From positions 194,555 through 258,554 of the forward strand of contig JBKCUK010000010.1 in NCBI GenBank assembly GCA_046318415.1: a stretch of 64,000 bases of DNA, read 5' to 3'. Positions 9,023-17,607 of the stretch are shown here, in pieces (the stretch's first letter is position 1; each line of letters opens with the position of its first letter). The notes under the pieces were generated by a model that was not told where the DNA came from, did not search any database, and saw only the letters and a program-made list of their open reading frames with translations. The position numbers were made by a program, and so were the translations under genes. Origin of the DNA: JBKCUK01 sp046318415. Lineage in GTDB: Bacteria > Pseudomonadota > Alphaproteobacteria > Caedimonadales > Caedimonadaceae.

Positions 9023-10256
9023 AACGCAGGGCCTCCACAGGATCGAGGCGTGCAGCCCGCCATGCGGGATAAATGGTGGCAAGGAAGACTAAAACCAGGG
9101 CCACACCCACAACAAAAAGCACTTCTCCCCCATCAACCTTGGCAGGAAGTTTGCTGAGGAAGTAGATCTCAGGATTGAAAAGGTCAGTGCCACTTAATTT
9201 TTGGATAAATTGGCGAATGGATTCGATATTCCAGCAAAAAAGAAGCCCTAAAACACTCCCCCCCGCAATACCAGCAATCCCGATACTGGCCCCTGTCATC
9301 ATAAAGATGCGCAACACCATCCCGCGTGTTGCCCCCATGGTCCGCAGGATGGCAATATCTTGGCTTTTATCTTTCACTAACATAATCATGCTCGAGATAA
9401 TATTAAAGGCCGCCACCAGGATGATGAGGGTTAGAATCGTAAACATCACGTTACGCTCCACATTCAGCGCAGTCGCATAACTGGCGTTACTCATCTGCCA
9501 ATCCATCACTCGGACCTGGGGTCCAAACATGGCCTCAATTTTTCGCACCACAGCCGGGGCTTGATCGGGATGATGCAGGAAAATCTCGATACCGCCCACC
9601 CGATCGGGGGTACGGAAGAATTTTTGTGCGGCATCAAGGGGAATAAAGGCGACCGAATTATCATACTCACTCATTCCCGCACTAAAGATGGCCGCCACCA
9701 CAAACTGCCTGGTGCGGGGTAAGGTGCCAAAGGGCGTAGCATTACCCTCGGGCGCGATCAAGGTTACCGCATCACCAGGAAGTAATTCAAACTTTTCGGC
9801 CAACCGCTTGCCGATCACAATAGCATTATCGTCGGCAAAACGATCAAGTGACCCGTACAGCAGATTGCCGGCAATCAATTTGCGCTCGGCTAGGTCCTCT
9901 GGGCGCATGCCATGAATCAACAGCCCTGTCGCCCTGCCCTTATAGGTCATCATCACCTGACTTTCGGCGACTGCCGCAGCGATGGTGACTTCGGGTAGTT
10001 TACGGATTTCATCTACTTTTTCTTGATAGCGATCAACGCCACCCGGCTGACTCACAGCAATGTGGCCATTAAAGCCCAGGATGCGCCCTAAAAGATCATC
10101 GCGAAAGCCGTTCATGACCGAAAGAACGATGATGAGAGTGGCAACCCCCAGCAGGATTCCTAAAAAGGAAAAGGCCGCATTGACAGAGATAAACCCTTCC
10201 CGTTTGCTGGGTCGCAAATACCGAAAGGCAACCTTGCGCTCAAAAGCAAAAGCCAT
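9015..10256 (-). CDS. lolC: Lipoprotein-releasing ABC transporter permease (LolC/LolE family)
   Basis: Inner-membrane permease of the Lol complex, 413 residues from ATG 10254-10256 (MAFAFERKVAFRYLRPSKREGF). A GTG at 10266-10268 overlapping the proS stop is the alternative start. The protein has the MacB/FtsX layout: TM1 near residue 25-48 (FLGILLGVATLIIVLSVMNGF), a long periplasmic domain, then three TM helices near the C-terminus (MFTILTLIILVAAFNIIS; GIAGIAGGSVLGLLF; VLFVVGVALVLVFLATIYPAWRAA). Only one permease gene is present, as in most alphaproteobacteria, where the LolF-type protein acts as a homodimer; the C/E label is therefore nominal. Confidence 0.93.
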   Translation of the reverse strand: MAFAFERKVAFRYLRPSKREGFISVNAAFSFLGILLGVATLIIVLSVMNGFRDDLLGRILGFNGHIAVSQPGGVDRYQEKVDEIRKLPEVTIAAAVAESQVMMTYKGRATGLLIHGMRPEDLAERKLIAGNLLYGSLDRFADDNAIVIGKRLAEKFELLPGDAVTLIAPEGNATPFGTLPRTRQFVVAAIFSAGMSEYDNSVAFIPLDAAQKFFRTPDRVGGIEIFLHHPDQAPAVVRKIEAMFGPQVRVMDWQMSNASYATALNVERNVMFTILTLIILVAAFNIISSMIMLVKDKSQDIAILRTMGATRGMVLRIFMMTGASIGIAGIAGGSVLGLLFCWNIESIRQFIQKLSGTDLFNPEIYFLSKLPAKVDGGEVLFVVGVALVLVFLATIYPAWRAARLDPVEALRYE

Positions 10257-10264
10257 CGGTCTTC

Positions 10265-11557
10265 TCACGCAGCCGAAAGGGCAGCCGGCAGAGCATCGAG
10301 GCTCACCTCGACCACCTCGCCCGTTGCCCGGTTTTTCACTTCAACCTTTCCGGCTGCAGCACCGCGAGGTCCAACCCGCACCTGCCAAGGCAGGCCAATC
10401 AAGTCCATATTGGCGAACTTAGCCCCTGCACTGTCGGAGCGGTCATCATACAGCACTTCAAGACCTTGCTGGTGAAGCTGTTCGTAGAGCTTGTCACATA
10501 GAGCATCGCACACAGCATCGCCAACCTTAAGATTAAGGAGTCCAACATGGAAAGGCGCAACGGCTGCAGGCCAAATAATGCCGGCCTCATCGTGGTGGGC
10601 CTCGATAATGGCGCCAATCAATCGGGAAACACCAATGCCATAACACCCCATATGGATTGTGCGGCTTTTGCCATCCCGATCGGTGACCATTGCGCTCAGC
10701 GCCTCGGAGTATTTGGTGCCTAGATAAAAGACGTGGCCCACTTCAATACCACGCTTCATTTTCAAGCGCTCGGCCGGCACGGGACAGGTGCTGGGATCGT
10801 GCATTTCCTCTTCGCGGGCATAAAGGGACATCAAGCGATCAACGTCCACACTACCGCCCTGATCAATCAGGCTATCGAGAGCTTCGTCATAGTAGAGGGT
10901 GCTCTCTCCTGTTTGCGCCAACACCTGGAACTCGTGGCTGAGATCTCCCCCGATGGGGCCGGTTGTCGCCCGCACGGGCACCGCCGTTAATCCTAACCGA
11001 TGGAAGGTCCGCACATAGGCTTCCATCATGGCACGGTAAGACTTATGGGCATCTTCCTGATTCAGATCAAAGGAATAACAGTCTTTCATCAGAAATTCGC
11101 GCCCGCGCATTACGCCAAAGCGAGGACGGATTTCATCGCGAAACTTCCAATTGATCTGGTAGAGCATTTGCGGCACATCGCGATAACTTTTGATGAATTT
11201 GCGCCCAATGTCTGTCACGATTTCTTCGGCCGTTGGTGCGTACAACAAATCCCGCTCATGACGGTCTTGCATGCGCAGCATCTCAGCACCGTAGGCATCG
11301 TAACGCCCGCTTTCCTTCCACAAATCTGCAGGCTGAATGGTGGGCATGATGACCTCATGGGCCCCTGCCCGGTTTTGCTCTTCCCGCACCACTTGAGCAA
11401 TCTTATTGAGAACCTTCACCCCCATGGGCAGCCAAGAATATATCCCTGCTGCGGTTTGATAGATCATGCCAGAGCGCAGCATCAGGCGATGAGAAACAAT
11501 CTGGGCCTCGCTGGGGTTTTCCTTCAGGGTGGGCAAGAAATAGCGACTTAAACGCAT
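10265..11557 (-). CDS. proS: Prolyl-tRNA synthetase, short alphaproteobacterial type
   Basis: Class II aminoacyl-tRNA synthetase, 430 residues from MRLSRYFLPTLKENPSEAQ (ATG 11555-11557). The longer in-frame reading to 11635 adds a Cys/Lys-rich stretch unlike any ProS start. Motif 2 (QINWKFRDEIRPRFGVMRGREFLMKDCYSFD) and motif 3 (GIGVSRLIGAIIEAHHDE) are clear. The editing INS domain between motifs 2 and 3 is absent, which is the normal state in alphaproteobacteria. The C-terminal anticodon-binding domain covers about residue 335-430. First gene of proS-lolC-lolD with stop/start overlaps. Confidence 0.97.
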   Translation of the reverse strand: MRLSRYFLPTLKENPSEAQIVSHRLMLRSGMIYQTAAGIYSWLPMGVKVLNKIAQVVREEQNRAGAHEVIMPTIQPADLWKESGRYDAYGAEMLRMQDRHERDLLYAPTAEEIVTDIGRKFIKSYRDVPQMLYQINWKFRDEIRPRFGVMRGREFLMKDCYSFDLNQEDAHKSYRAMMEAYVRTFHRLGLTAVPVRATTGPIGGDLSHEFQVLAQTGESTLYYDEALDSLIDQGGSVDVDRLMSLYAREEEMHDPSTCPVPAERLKMKRGIEVGHVFYLGTKYSEALSAMVTDRDGKSRTIHMGCYGIGVSRLIGAIIEAHHDEAGIIWPAAVAPFHVGLLNLKVGDAVCDALCDKLYEQLHQQGLEVLYDDRSDSAGAKFANMDLIGLPWQVRVGPRGAAAGKVEVKNRATGEVVEVSLDALPAALSAA

Positions 11558-11815
11558 TGCGGACTTATCCTTGTGATCATTCTTACAGCGCTTTTGGGGT
11601 GACATATGCACCAAAAACGCTTTCACGCCCATCATACAGCCTTTGCATCAAGCGTCCAGTAGCTAGTTAAAAACCAGCTTGAAAAAACGTCGCTTCACCA
11701 AAATTGCTCGGTGTTATCTGTAAGCTTGAATCCAAATAGGAAAGCCAGAATCAAAAGATCCTGGCTTTCACGACTTCGCCATCATGGCACCCTGGTGGCC
11801 TAAAACCCTTACGCC

Positions 11816-14800
11816 CTACTTTCCATGAGAGTTTTTAAACTCCTGAATCACCCGCCAGACTCCAGGAGAAGCCACAAAACGAGCATATTCATAGAGGCTA
11901 AGCCCATCAAGGGTCGCAAAGCTCAGCAAAGAAGGATCCTGGTGCAACGCATCATGCACCACAAACGCATGACTGTCTTTTGATAGCAACAGCGCCACGT
12001 AGGGCATGAAGGAATAGCCTTCTTGCATCTCAGATAAACATCCTGGTTTAAGGGCGATCAACGTACGCAGGATCTTAGGTGGCAACACCATCAAAGACCG
12101 CTCGAATATATCCTTCCCCTGGCCGTGATAGACAAAAAACTCCGGCATAAGGTCGATGATTTCGTTCAGTTGCGCGCGCACCATTGGCTTTTTGAGGAAA
12201 GACTCAAACACCTCATCAGGCGTATTTTGGGCCCAACTCTGCATCACCGCCTTTGTCGTATATGGATTTAAAGCCTTAAGGACAGCAAGCGGGTCGTCCA
12301 AATTCAGTATATCCAACCAAAAGCTGAATGCTTGAAAGCTTAACGTACCGGCTCCCTGCGGTGGAAAGGTGAAGAGACGCTCGAAATCCTGCTGGTTGTG
12401 AAACACAGTCGGGAGTATCTCGTCAAGTCGGCTCGAATTTTCCTTGTGCACACAATCCAAAAAAAGTCTGCGCAGTTGCGGCGCGGGGTACGTGCGCTTT
12501 ATCTCTGCAACCTGATGGGTCATCATGGCAAGGGTGCTCAAGGCCCACTTCATGTTTTCCCGATCGAGATAGGGCATGTCTTCAAGCAACTTTTTCACGC
12601 CAGCGTGCGCTTGGTGATCAACGGCGATCACCAAGGATGACTTCCAGCCTTCCAGTTGTTTCAGCTCTTCAGGCTGGCGTTTTTCAAGAAGGGGTAAGAG
12701 TGTTTCTTTCCATTCTGCAGTTGCCATCAAAGATCCAGTATACATTCCCAGAGCATCCTGAATTTGCTCTGGATTCGAAACAAAATCAGGCATTTGCTGT
12801 ATAAGTTCTGCCAGGCTGTGTTGCGCCGCAGACGAAAGCAGGGCAAATGGGTTGTCAGCCTGCATATCCACTTTTAAAAGGGATTTCAACAATTGCGCCA
12901 AGCCATCGCCACCCCCCATATCCGCGCCGAAGAGCGATGTTTTTTTTCTGGAGTCGGACGGTTTGGTCTTCAGCGTGACTACCATTTTACTGCCCCATGC
13001 TTTCAGGGAGTCTTTTTTTCGCTCTTGGATGGCTGAAGCATAAGGACTAAGCCGAACGACATGAAAAAATCCCTCGAATACCTGTAAAAGATCCGGGTCC
13101 GGGCAAAGTTCATAGGCCTTTGTGAGCTGCTCTTCGGTTTCCGCAAGGGCCAAGATTTCCATCCAATTTCTATTTTCTTCAAAAGTGAACTCGATCTTTG
13201 GACGTGCAGGATGTTTAAGACTATCAACGATCGATGAATCAGCTTCCAGAAACTTGATTACAAGTCCACCACGAAACAACGGATGTAATTCCGCCGTAAA
13301 ATCTGCGTTACGCATAGCGCCAAGACAAAGAAGCGCCTGCAAAGTATAGCCGTACCCCCCATTCAGGAAGCCATCTTGAGCAGCTTGCAGCAGGCTTCGA
13401 CCGTGAAGATCACGAACGTGCAAAAGCCAATCTTGCGCTGCTAAATAATTCATCAACGAGCCTTCAAGAGGGGAGCTAAAGCCAAGCAAATCAAATATAT
13501 AAGGCGATTGAGTCCCAGGATTTATGCTCTTTAGCCACTCTCCTTGAGGGTCATGTGTCTTCAGTAAATGCCCCAAGCGTCGCTGTGCAACGGTCGGAAA
13601 AACCGTTACATTTTTGGTGGCGGAAGCCTGTTCAATCAAATCTGCCCAAAAATCGACCAGCTGAAAGCCTGGTATATTGCACACATAGGAATGAAGAATG
13701 GCGGCCAATTCTTTATTTGGTGGATTTTCGCTTTCAGCACAGATCAAAGAAGAGTAATCCGGCACTACCAGCGCGAGCAGAAGAGAGTGAAGCAGTTGAT
13801 TTGCTTTTCTGGCATGCGGCATGGACATTAACTCATCACGACTATACCCCTTCATCATCGCGTAGGTTGCCATCAAGTGGGGGATATGGACGTGAGGATC
13901 AAGGGGTTGTAAATATGTGCCTTTGCGGGCAAGCATTTTGAATAAAAACGAATTGTACGGATTAGCACCTAATGTTTTGTGGTTGGTTTTTAGTTCAAGC
14001 ACGCCAGTTTTTTCTATTAACCCACCCAAAAAACCTAGTGTATTCGGCAGATACAGATTCCAACAAATATGCGAAAGCTTTGAAATTTCATTAAATGACA
14101 GCTCAAGGTTTAATGTCTTTTTCAAAACTTCTTCAGTAACAAACTCCATGGCCTCTTTCGAGTTACTCAAAACCGCACTTCGCACGAGGTCATCGTAATC
14201 TTCTGAAGTGACCTTCATCTTCCCTTGATAACTCTGCCACAAAGCTTTGGCTTGATTGCCCTGGCCAAGACGAACCAGGTGCTTGAACCCCTCTTTGGCG
14301 GGTTTTTCCACAGGATCATGCCCCGTCAGTCCTTTGTAGACCTGACGATACATTTTCTTTGGTAAGGGAAACGTTGCAAAACTTCCCTCTAAAACTTCGC
14401 CTTCTTCGGCCAGCCATTCTGCTACCGTGACACCCATGACCTGGGATAATTCTTGCCAGAAGGCTTTATCCTTGGTGTCCTCCATGGGAAACCTAGAAAA
14501 ACTCTTGATCCTAGCTTTTTGGGGATCTTGTACAAGTTCGGGGTGAAGAAGAATGCGTACTTCAGGGATCAGCGCAGCTTTACGATCTCGATCGGTATCA
14601 AAGGAGGTTGGCGAGATAAGCTGTCGCCTCCATTCTTCATAAAGCCCTGCATAGAGCTGATGCAGACTCGTCACCTGTCCGCCTTTGGCAAGTTCATAAC
14701 GTTTACCACCGCCATAAGCCGCATAGACGTACCGATCCAATTGGTCAGGATGAATTTGTACAGCAAACATCACACCGTTGCCATGCGCCCCTTTGGTGTC

Positions 14801-16726
14801 CGAGGTGTACTGCTGGAAAAGGGATTGAAAGTATTGATCGGTGGCTGTGGAAAAACCGCAAAGAGCAAGGGTTTCTTGCAACACATTGAGACCGCTGGGC
14901 GGGTTCACCGCGTGATTGTTCAGCATATATTCGACAGAGGATGAGGTCGTCTGAGTGGTCTGCAATCCAGCCAGGAGCGTCATGTTCGCGGACAAAACAA
15001 GGTTCTGGCGCCCACCATAATCTTCATAACCAAAACGATCCAAGGCATCTTGCATCGTCTTGATGTTGTGGAAATAAAGGTCTGTCCCCCGCAAACCACC
15101 CGAGCTTGCGAGCGGACGGCCTAAGACAAACTGGTGCAGTAACCTGAAAATTTTAGAGAAATTTCCAAGCGCTTCGGTGGTGGCATGGTAAAAGGTTGGC
15201 CACTCTTTATGCGTGCGTTCCCATTTTAAGATGCCCTTGAGATTATCCAAGTCCGACTGCAAAACCTCAACTTCGCGTCTCGCATCAAGAAGACCAAACT
15301 CAGTGGATCGGGATTTCCTGTAATAACGATCAAGGAACAGCTGAAGATTGGCCTCGTCTGCCGCATCTTGGGGATCACTAGCCTCTGGAAAATTTTGGGG
15401 TAGCTTATAGTCCGGCCCTAAAATAATTCTTAAAGAGATATGACTGGTTGAGTCTGATGCGTTTGGGTTATAAGCCCCTGCGGCGGTCGATCGTGTTGAG
15501 ACGTCTGCATCCGATGGCATGTCCACATTGGCGAATTTAGGGTGCGCCTTAAGCTCAAGCAACATATTGACCCGGGATGCAACCGCTAATGAGAGATCCA
15601 TGACCTCTTTACGCGAGCTAATCGGCAATGTCTCGTAGATACCAGGCTCAAATACCTCATCTGCGAAACGCTCTTTTTGCACCAGGGCAAAATGGGTGCG
15701 CGCCGCAAGATAGGCCTCATGTCGCCGATTAAATTCTTCAGTTGACTCTTCCTGACGTTGGACAGGTCGGACCACAAGAGGGGTGCGCAATAAATTCATT
15801 CTTTCACGCCGCGAAGCGGCCTCAGCAATCTCTTGGGGATCCATAGCCAACACAGGACGTGGCGATGGCTGAACAGAGCTATCAACTGAGCTTTGAGAAG
15901 CATCAGGCAGGGCTCCATCACTTTTGACGCTTTCCCTGTCTTGCTTCTGGTTCGTGAAGTAAATGCGTCCAGATATCTGGCGAATGTCACGCTTGAAAGG
16001 TGAAATCTCACCCCGCTCTGCGATATGCTCCAAGAAAGCCATGGCTGCCGGCGTTAAGAGGGTCTGCAATAAGGGAGGATACAGGTGAACGGGTTCGTCA
16101 GCGTTGGGGTAGACCATCGCCGTGCCTTTCTTAAGAGCGCTTAAAAGATCCGCCACCTTGACCCAGAGAAAGGAAGTATATTCGCGACCATGGGCCACAG
16201 CCTCTGCCTGTTTTTCAAGGAAAGTCTCAGCGGGAATATGCTGAACCCTCTGAAAATAAGTACGATATAGCAATTCACCATTAAAGGTATCCACATAGGG
16301 ACGCTGACGCAGCAAAAGAGGATGATGGGCATATATTCCGTTAGATTCCTCAGCCACCTCACGGGATGCCGTGCGGGCCAGGCTTACATGGGACTCACCC
16401 TCCACGCTATCTTGGGCATCCGTTCCCCCCCCCAAATTACACCAGCTTCCAGTTTCCCCATGTTGAGAGTTGCAAGCCTCATCAACGCGTCGCCCCAACA
16501 ACACGTGGGGCACACCGTCAAGGTTGGCGTAATGCACAACACCCGCCGCGGTTCGCTCCATCTCCGCTGGAAAACCAAGGGAAGAGCGCATTTCACTCTG
16601 CCCCGCGTTTTCCCAATTAGATTGCACATCATCAAGGGAGACGGGAAAGCTTGCCAAGACAGGAGAAACAGACTGCAAAGTGATGCACAGCAAACTAACA
16701 CTGTTGATGAGACGTTGGTGAAACAT
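11816..16726 (-). CDS. Very large secreted protein with N-terminal Nudix-like domain and long helical repeat region
   Basis: A 1636-residue protein with a Sec signal (hydrophobic INSVSLLCITLQSVSPVLA, likely cut before SFPVS). Residues about 60-230 resemble a Nudix hydrolase: VPHVLLGRR strand, WCNLGGGTD, and REVAEESNG matching the metal-binding core of the Nudix box, although the spacing from the upstream Gly/Glu differs from the canonical G-x5-E-x7. Residues about 510-780 form a second block starting TFYHATTEALGNF, with RGTDLYFHN and RILLHPELV; I cannot name it. From about 830 to the end the sequence is almost all helical, with ankyrin- or HEAT-like pieces (DLHGRSLLQAAQDG, LDGLSLYEYARF). Flanked by proS upstream and a GST-patatin pair. 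Looks like an exported effector or toxin; the function is not known. Confidence 0.8.
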   Translation of the reverse strand: MFHQRLINSVSLLCITLQSVSPVLASFPVSLDDVQSNWENAGQSEMRSSLGFPAEMERTAAGVVHYANLDGVPHVLLGRRVDEACNSQHGETGSWCNLGGGTDAQDSVEGESHVSLARTASREVAEESNGIYAHHPLLLRQRPYVDTFNGELLYRTYFQRVQHIPAETFLEKQAEAVAHGREYTSFLWVKVADLLSALKKGTAMVYPNADEPVHLYPPLLQTLLTPAAMAFLEHIAERGEISPFKRDIRQISGRIYFTNQKQDRESVKSDGALPDASQSSVDSSVQPSPRPVLAMDPQEIAEAASRRERMNLLRTPLVVRPVQRQEESTEEFNRRHEAYLAARTHFALVQKERFADEVFEPGIYETLPISSRKEVMDLSLAVASRVNMLLELKAHPKFANVDMPSDADVSTRSTAAGAYNPNASDSTSHISLRIILGPDYKLPQNFPEASDPQDAADEANLQLFLDRYYRKSRSTEFGLLDARREVEVLQSDLDNLKGILKWERTHKEWPTFYHATTEALGNFSKIFRLLHQFVLGRPLASSGGLRGTDLYFHNIKTMQDALDRFGYEDYGGRQNLVLSANMTLLAGLQTTQTTSSSVEYMLNNHAVNPPSGLNVLQETLALCGFSTATDQYFQSLFQQYTSDTKGAHGNGVMFAVQIHPDQLDRYVYAAYGGGKRYELAKGGQVTSLHQLYAGLYEEWRRQLISPTSFDTDRDRKAALIPEVRILLHPELVQDPQKARIKSFSRFPMEDTKDKAFWQELSQVMGVTVAEWLAEEGEVLEGSFATFPLPKKMYRQVYKGLTGHDPVEKPAKEGFKHLVRLGQGNQAKALWQSYQGKMKVTSEDYDDLVRSAVLSNSKEAMEFVTEEVLKKTLNLELSFNEISKLSHICWNLYLPNTLGFLGGLIEKTGVLELKTNHKTLGANPYNSFLFKMLARKGTYLQPLDPHVHIPHLMATYAMMKGYSRDELMSMPHARKANQLLHSLLLALVVPDYSSLICAESENPPNKELAAILHSYVCNIPGFQLVDFWADLIEQASATKNVTVFPTVAQRRLGHLLKTHDPQGEWLKSINPGTQSPYIFDLLGFSSPLEGSLMNYLAAQDWLLHVRDLHGRSLLQAAQDGFLNGGYGYTLQALLCLGAMRNADFTAELHPLFRGGLVIKFLEADSSIVDSLKHPARPKIEFTFEENRNWMEILALAETEEQLTKAYELCPDPDLLQVFEGFFHVVRLSPYASAIQERKKDSLKAWGSKMVVTLKTKPSDSRKKTSLFGADMGGGDGLAQLLKSLLKVDMQADNPFALLSSAAQHSLAELIQQMPDFVSNPEQIQDALGMYTGSLMATAEWKETLLPLLEKRQPEELKQLEGWKSSLVIAVDHQAHAGVKKLLEDMPYLDRENMKWALSTLAMMTHQVAEIKRTYPAPQLRRLFLDCVHKENSSRLDEILPTVFHNQQDFERLFTFPPQGAGTLSFQAFSFWLDILNLDDPLAVLKALNPYTTKAVMQSWAQNTPDEVFESFLKKPMVRAQLNEIIDLMPEFFVYHGQGKDIFERSLMVLPPKILRTLIALKPGCLSEMQEGYSFMPYVALLLSKDSHAFVVHDALHQDPSLLSFATLDGLSLYEYARFVASPGVWRVIQEFKNSHGK

Positions 16727-16890
16727 AAGATACCCTTGCCAAATAAAAAATAATTCATGACAAATAGGGTTTTAAGTTAAATGGGTCAATGCAATTCTTC
16801 ACGAATCCCATCAATATGGGTGCTGTCAGGCGCTTGATTTCTGCGCTAAGGTATTAAAAGATTTAAAAAAAATGACCAAGGGGGAGTCAT

Positions 16891-17607
16891 ATGATCGAAC
16901 TTCATCAATTTCCATATATCCGCGGCATACAAATGAGTCCCTACTGCCTGAAGCTGGAGGCTTGGCTGCGCATGGCGGATATTCCCTATCGAATCGTCAC
17001 AACCCTCAATCCCAAAAAGGGCCCCCATGGAAAGTTACCCTTTATCAAAGACGGCTCGATGATTATTCCCGATAGCCAACTGTGTATCGACTATTTAAGC
17101 GGCAACCACCGAATTGATCTTGATGAGGGTCTCTCGCCCGATCAAAAGGCAGAAGGCCATGCCATTCGGCGCATGCTGGAAGACGCTTACATCTACACCT
17201 TGGTCTATGCCCGATGGATCTATGAGCCCGGCTGGCGGGATATGAAGGCGCTGGTCTTTAAGAACGCCCCCCCTGTTCTGGGTGATCTCGCCGCTTGGTT
17301 TTTGAGACGCAAGATTCGAAGTTTCTTGCATCAACAAGGCCTGATGCGGCACACGGAAAGTGTGATTTTTGATTTTGGCCTCAAAGATCTTCAGATGCTG
17401 TCCATGCTCCTTGAGAGTCGGCCCTATGTTTTAGGCGATCAGCCCACCACCGTGGATGCAACCGTCTTTGCTTTTGTGGAGGCCACCTATCGCCCCGCGA
17501 TTGACACGCCGCTACGCAGCTTTGTGATGACCCAACCAGCACTGCTTGCCTACTGCGAACGCATGCGCAAAGACCTCTTTTCCAATGCTACGGAGAAATC
17601 AAAATGA
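16891..17607 (+). CDS. Glutathione S-transferase-like protein of the FAXC/metaxin type
   Basis: A 238-residue two-domain GST fold. The thioredoxin-like half (1-75) starts MIELHQFPYI and has MSPYCLKLEAWLRMADIPY, then KLPFIKDG and the DSQLCIDYL helix, which are the hallmarks of the failed-axon-connections (FAXC) and Tom37/metaxin group; the S-P-Y-C motif takes the place of the catalytic Ser/Tyr region. The helical half ends with the family stretch YVLGDQPTTVDATVFAFV. Start ATG 16891 has GGGGGAG 5 bases upstream. No signal peptide, so cytoplasmic. Its stop overlaps the start of the next gene (ATGA), so this GST and the patatin-like protein are translated as a pair. Substrate unknown. Confidence 0.85.
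   Translation: MIELHQFPYIRGIQMSPYCLKLEAWLRMADIPYRIVTTLNPKKGPHGKLPFIKDGSMIIPDSQLCIDYLSGNHRIDLDEGLSPDQKAEGHAIRRMLEDAYIYTLVYARWIYEPGWRDMKALVFKNAPPVLGDLAAWFLRRKIRSFLHQQGLMRHTESVIFDFGLKDLQMLSMLLESRPYVLGDQPTTVDATVFAFVEATYRPAIDTPLRSFVMTQPALLAYCERMRKDLFSNATEKSK

Noticed and set aside
9022..9082. Longer start for lolD
   Set aside because: It would overlap the permease gene by 68 bases; the MSKPILDL start gives normal length and a coupled overlap.
13900..15000. ADP-ribosyltransferase fold in the middle block of the giant Nudix-like protein
   Set aside because: Only the FYHAT start hints at it; I cannot identify the H-Y-E or R-S-E triad, so no call was made.
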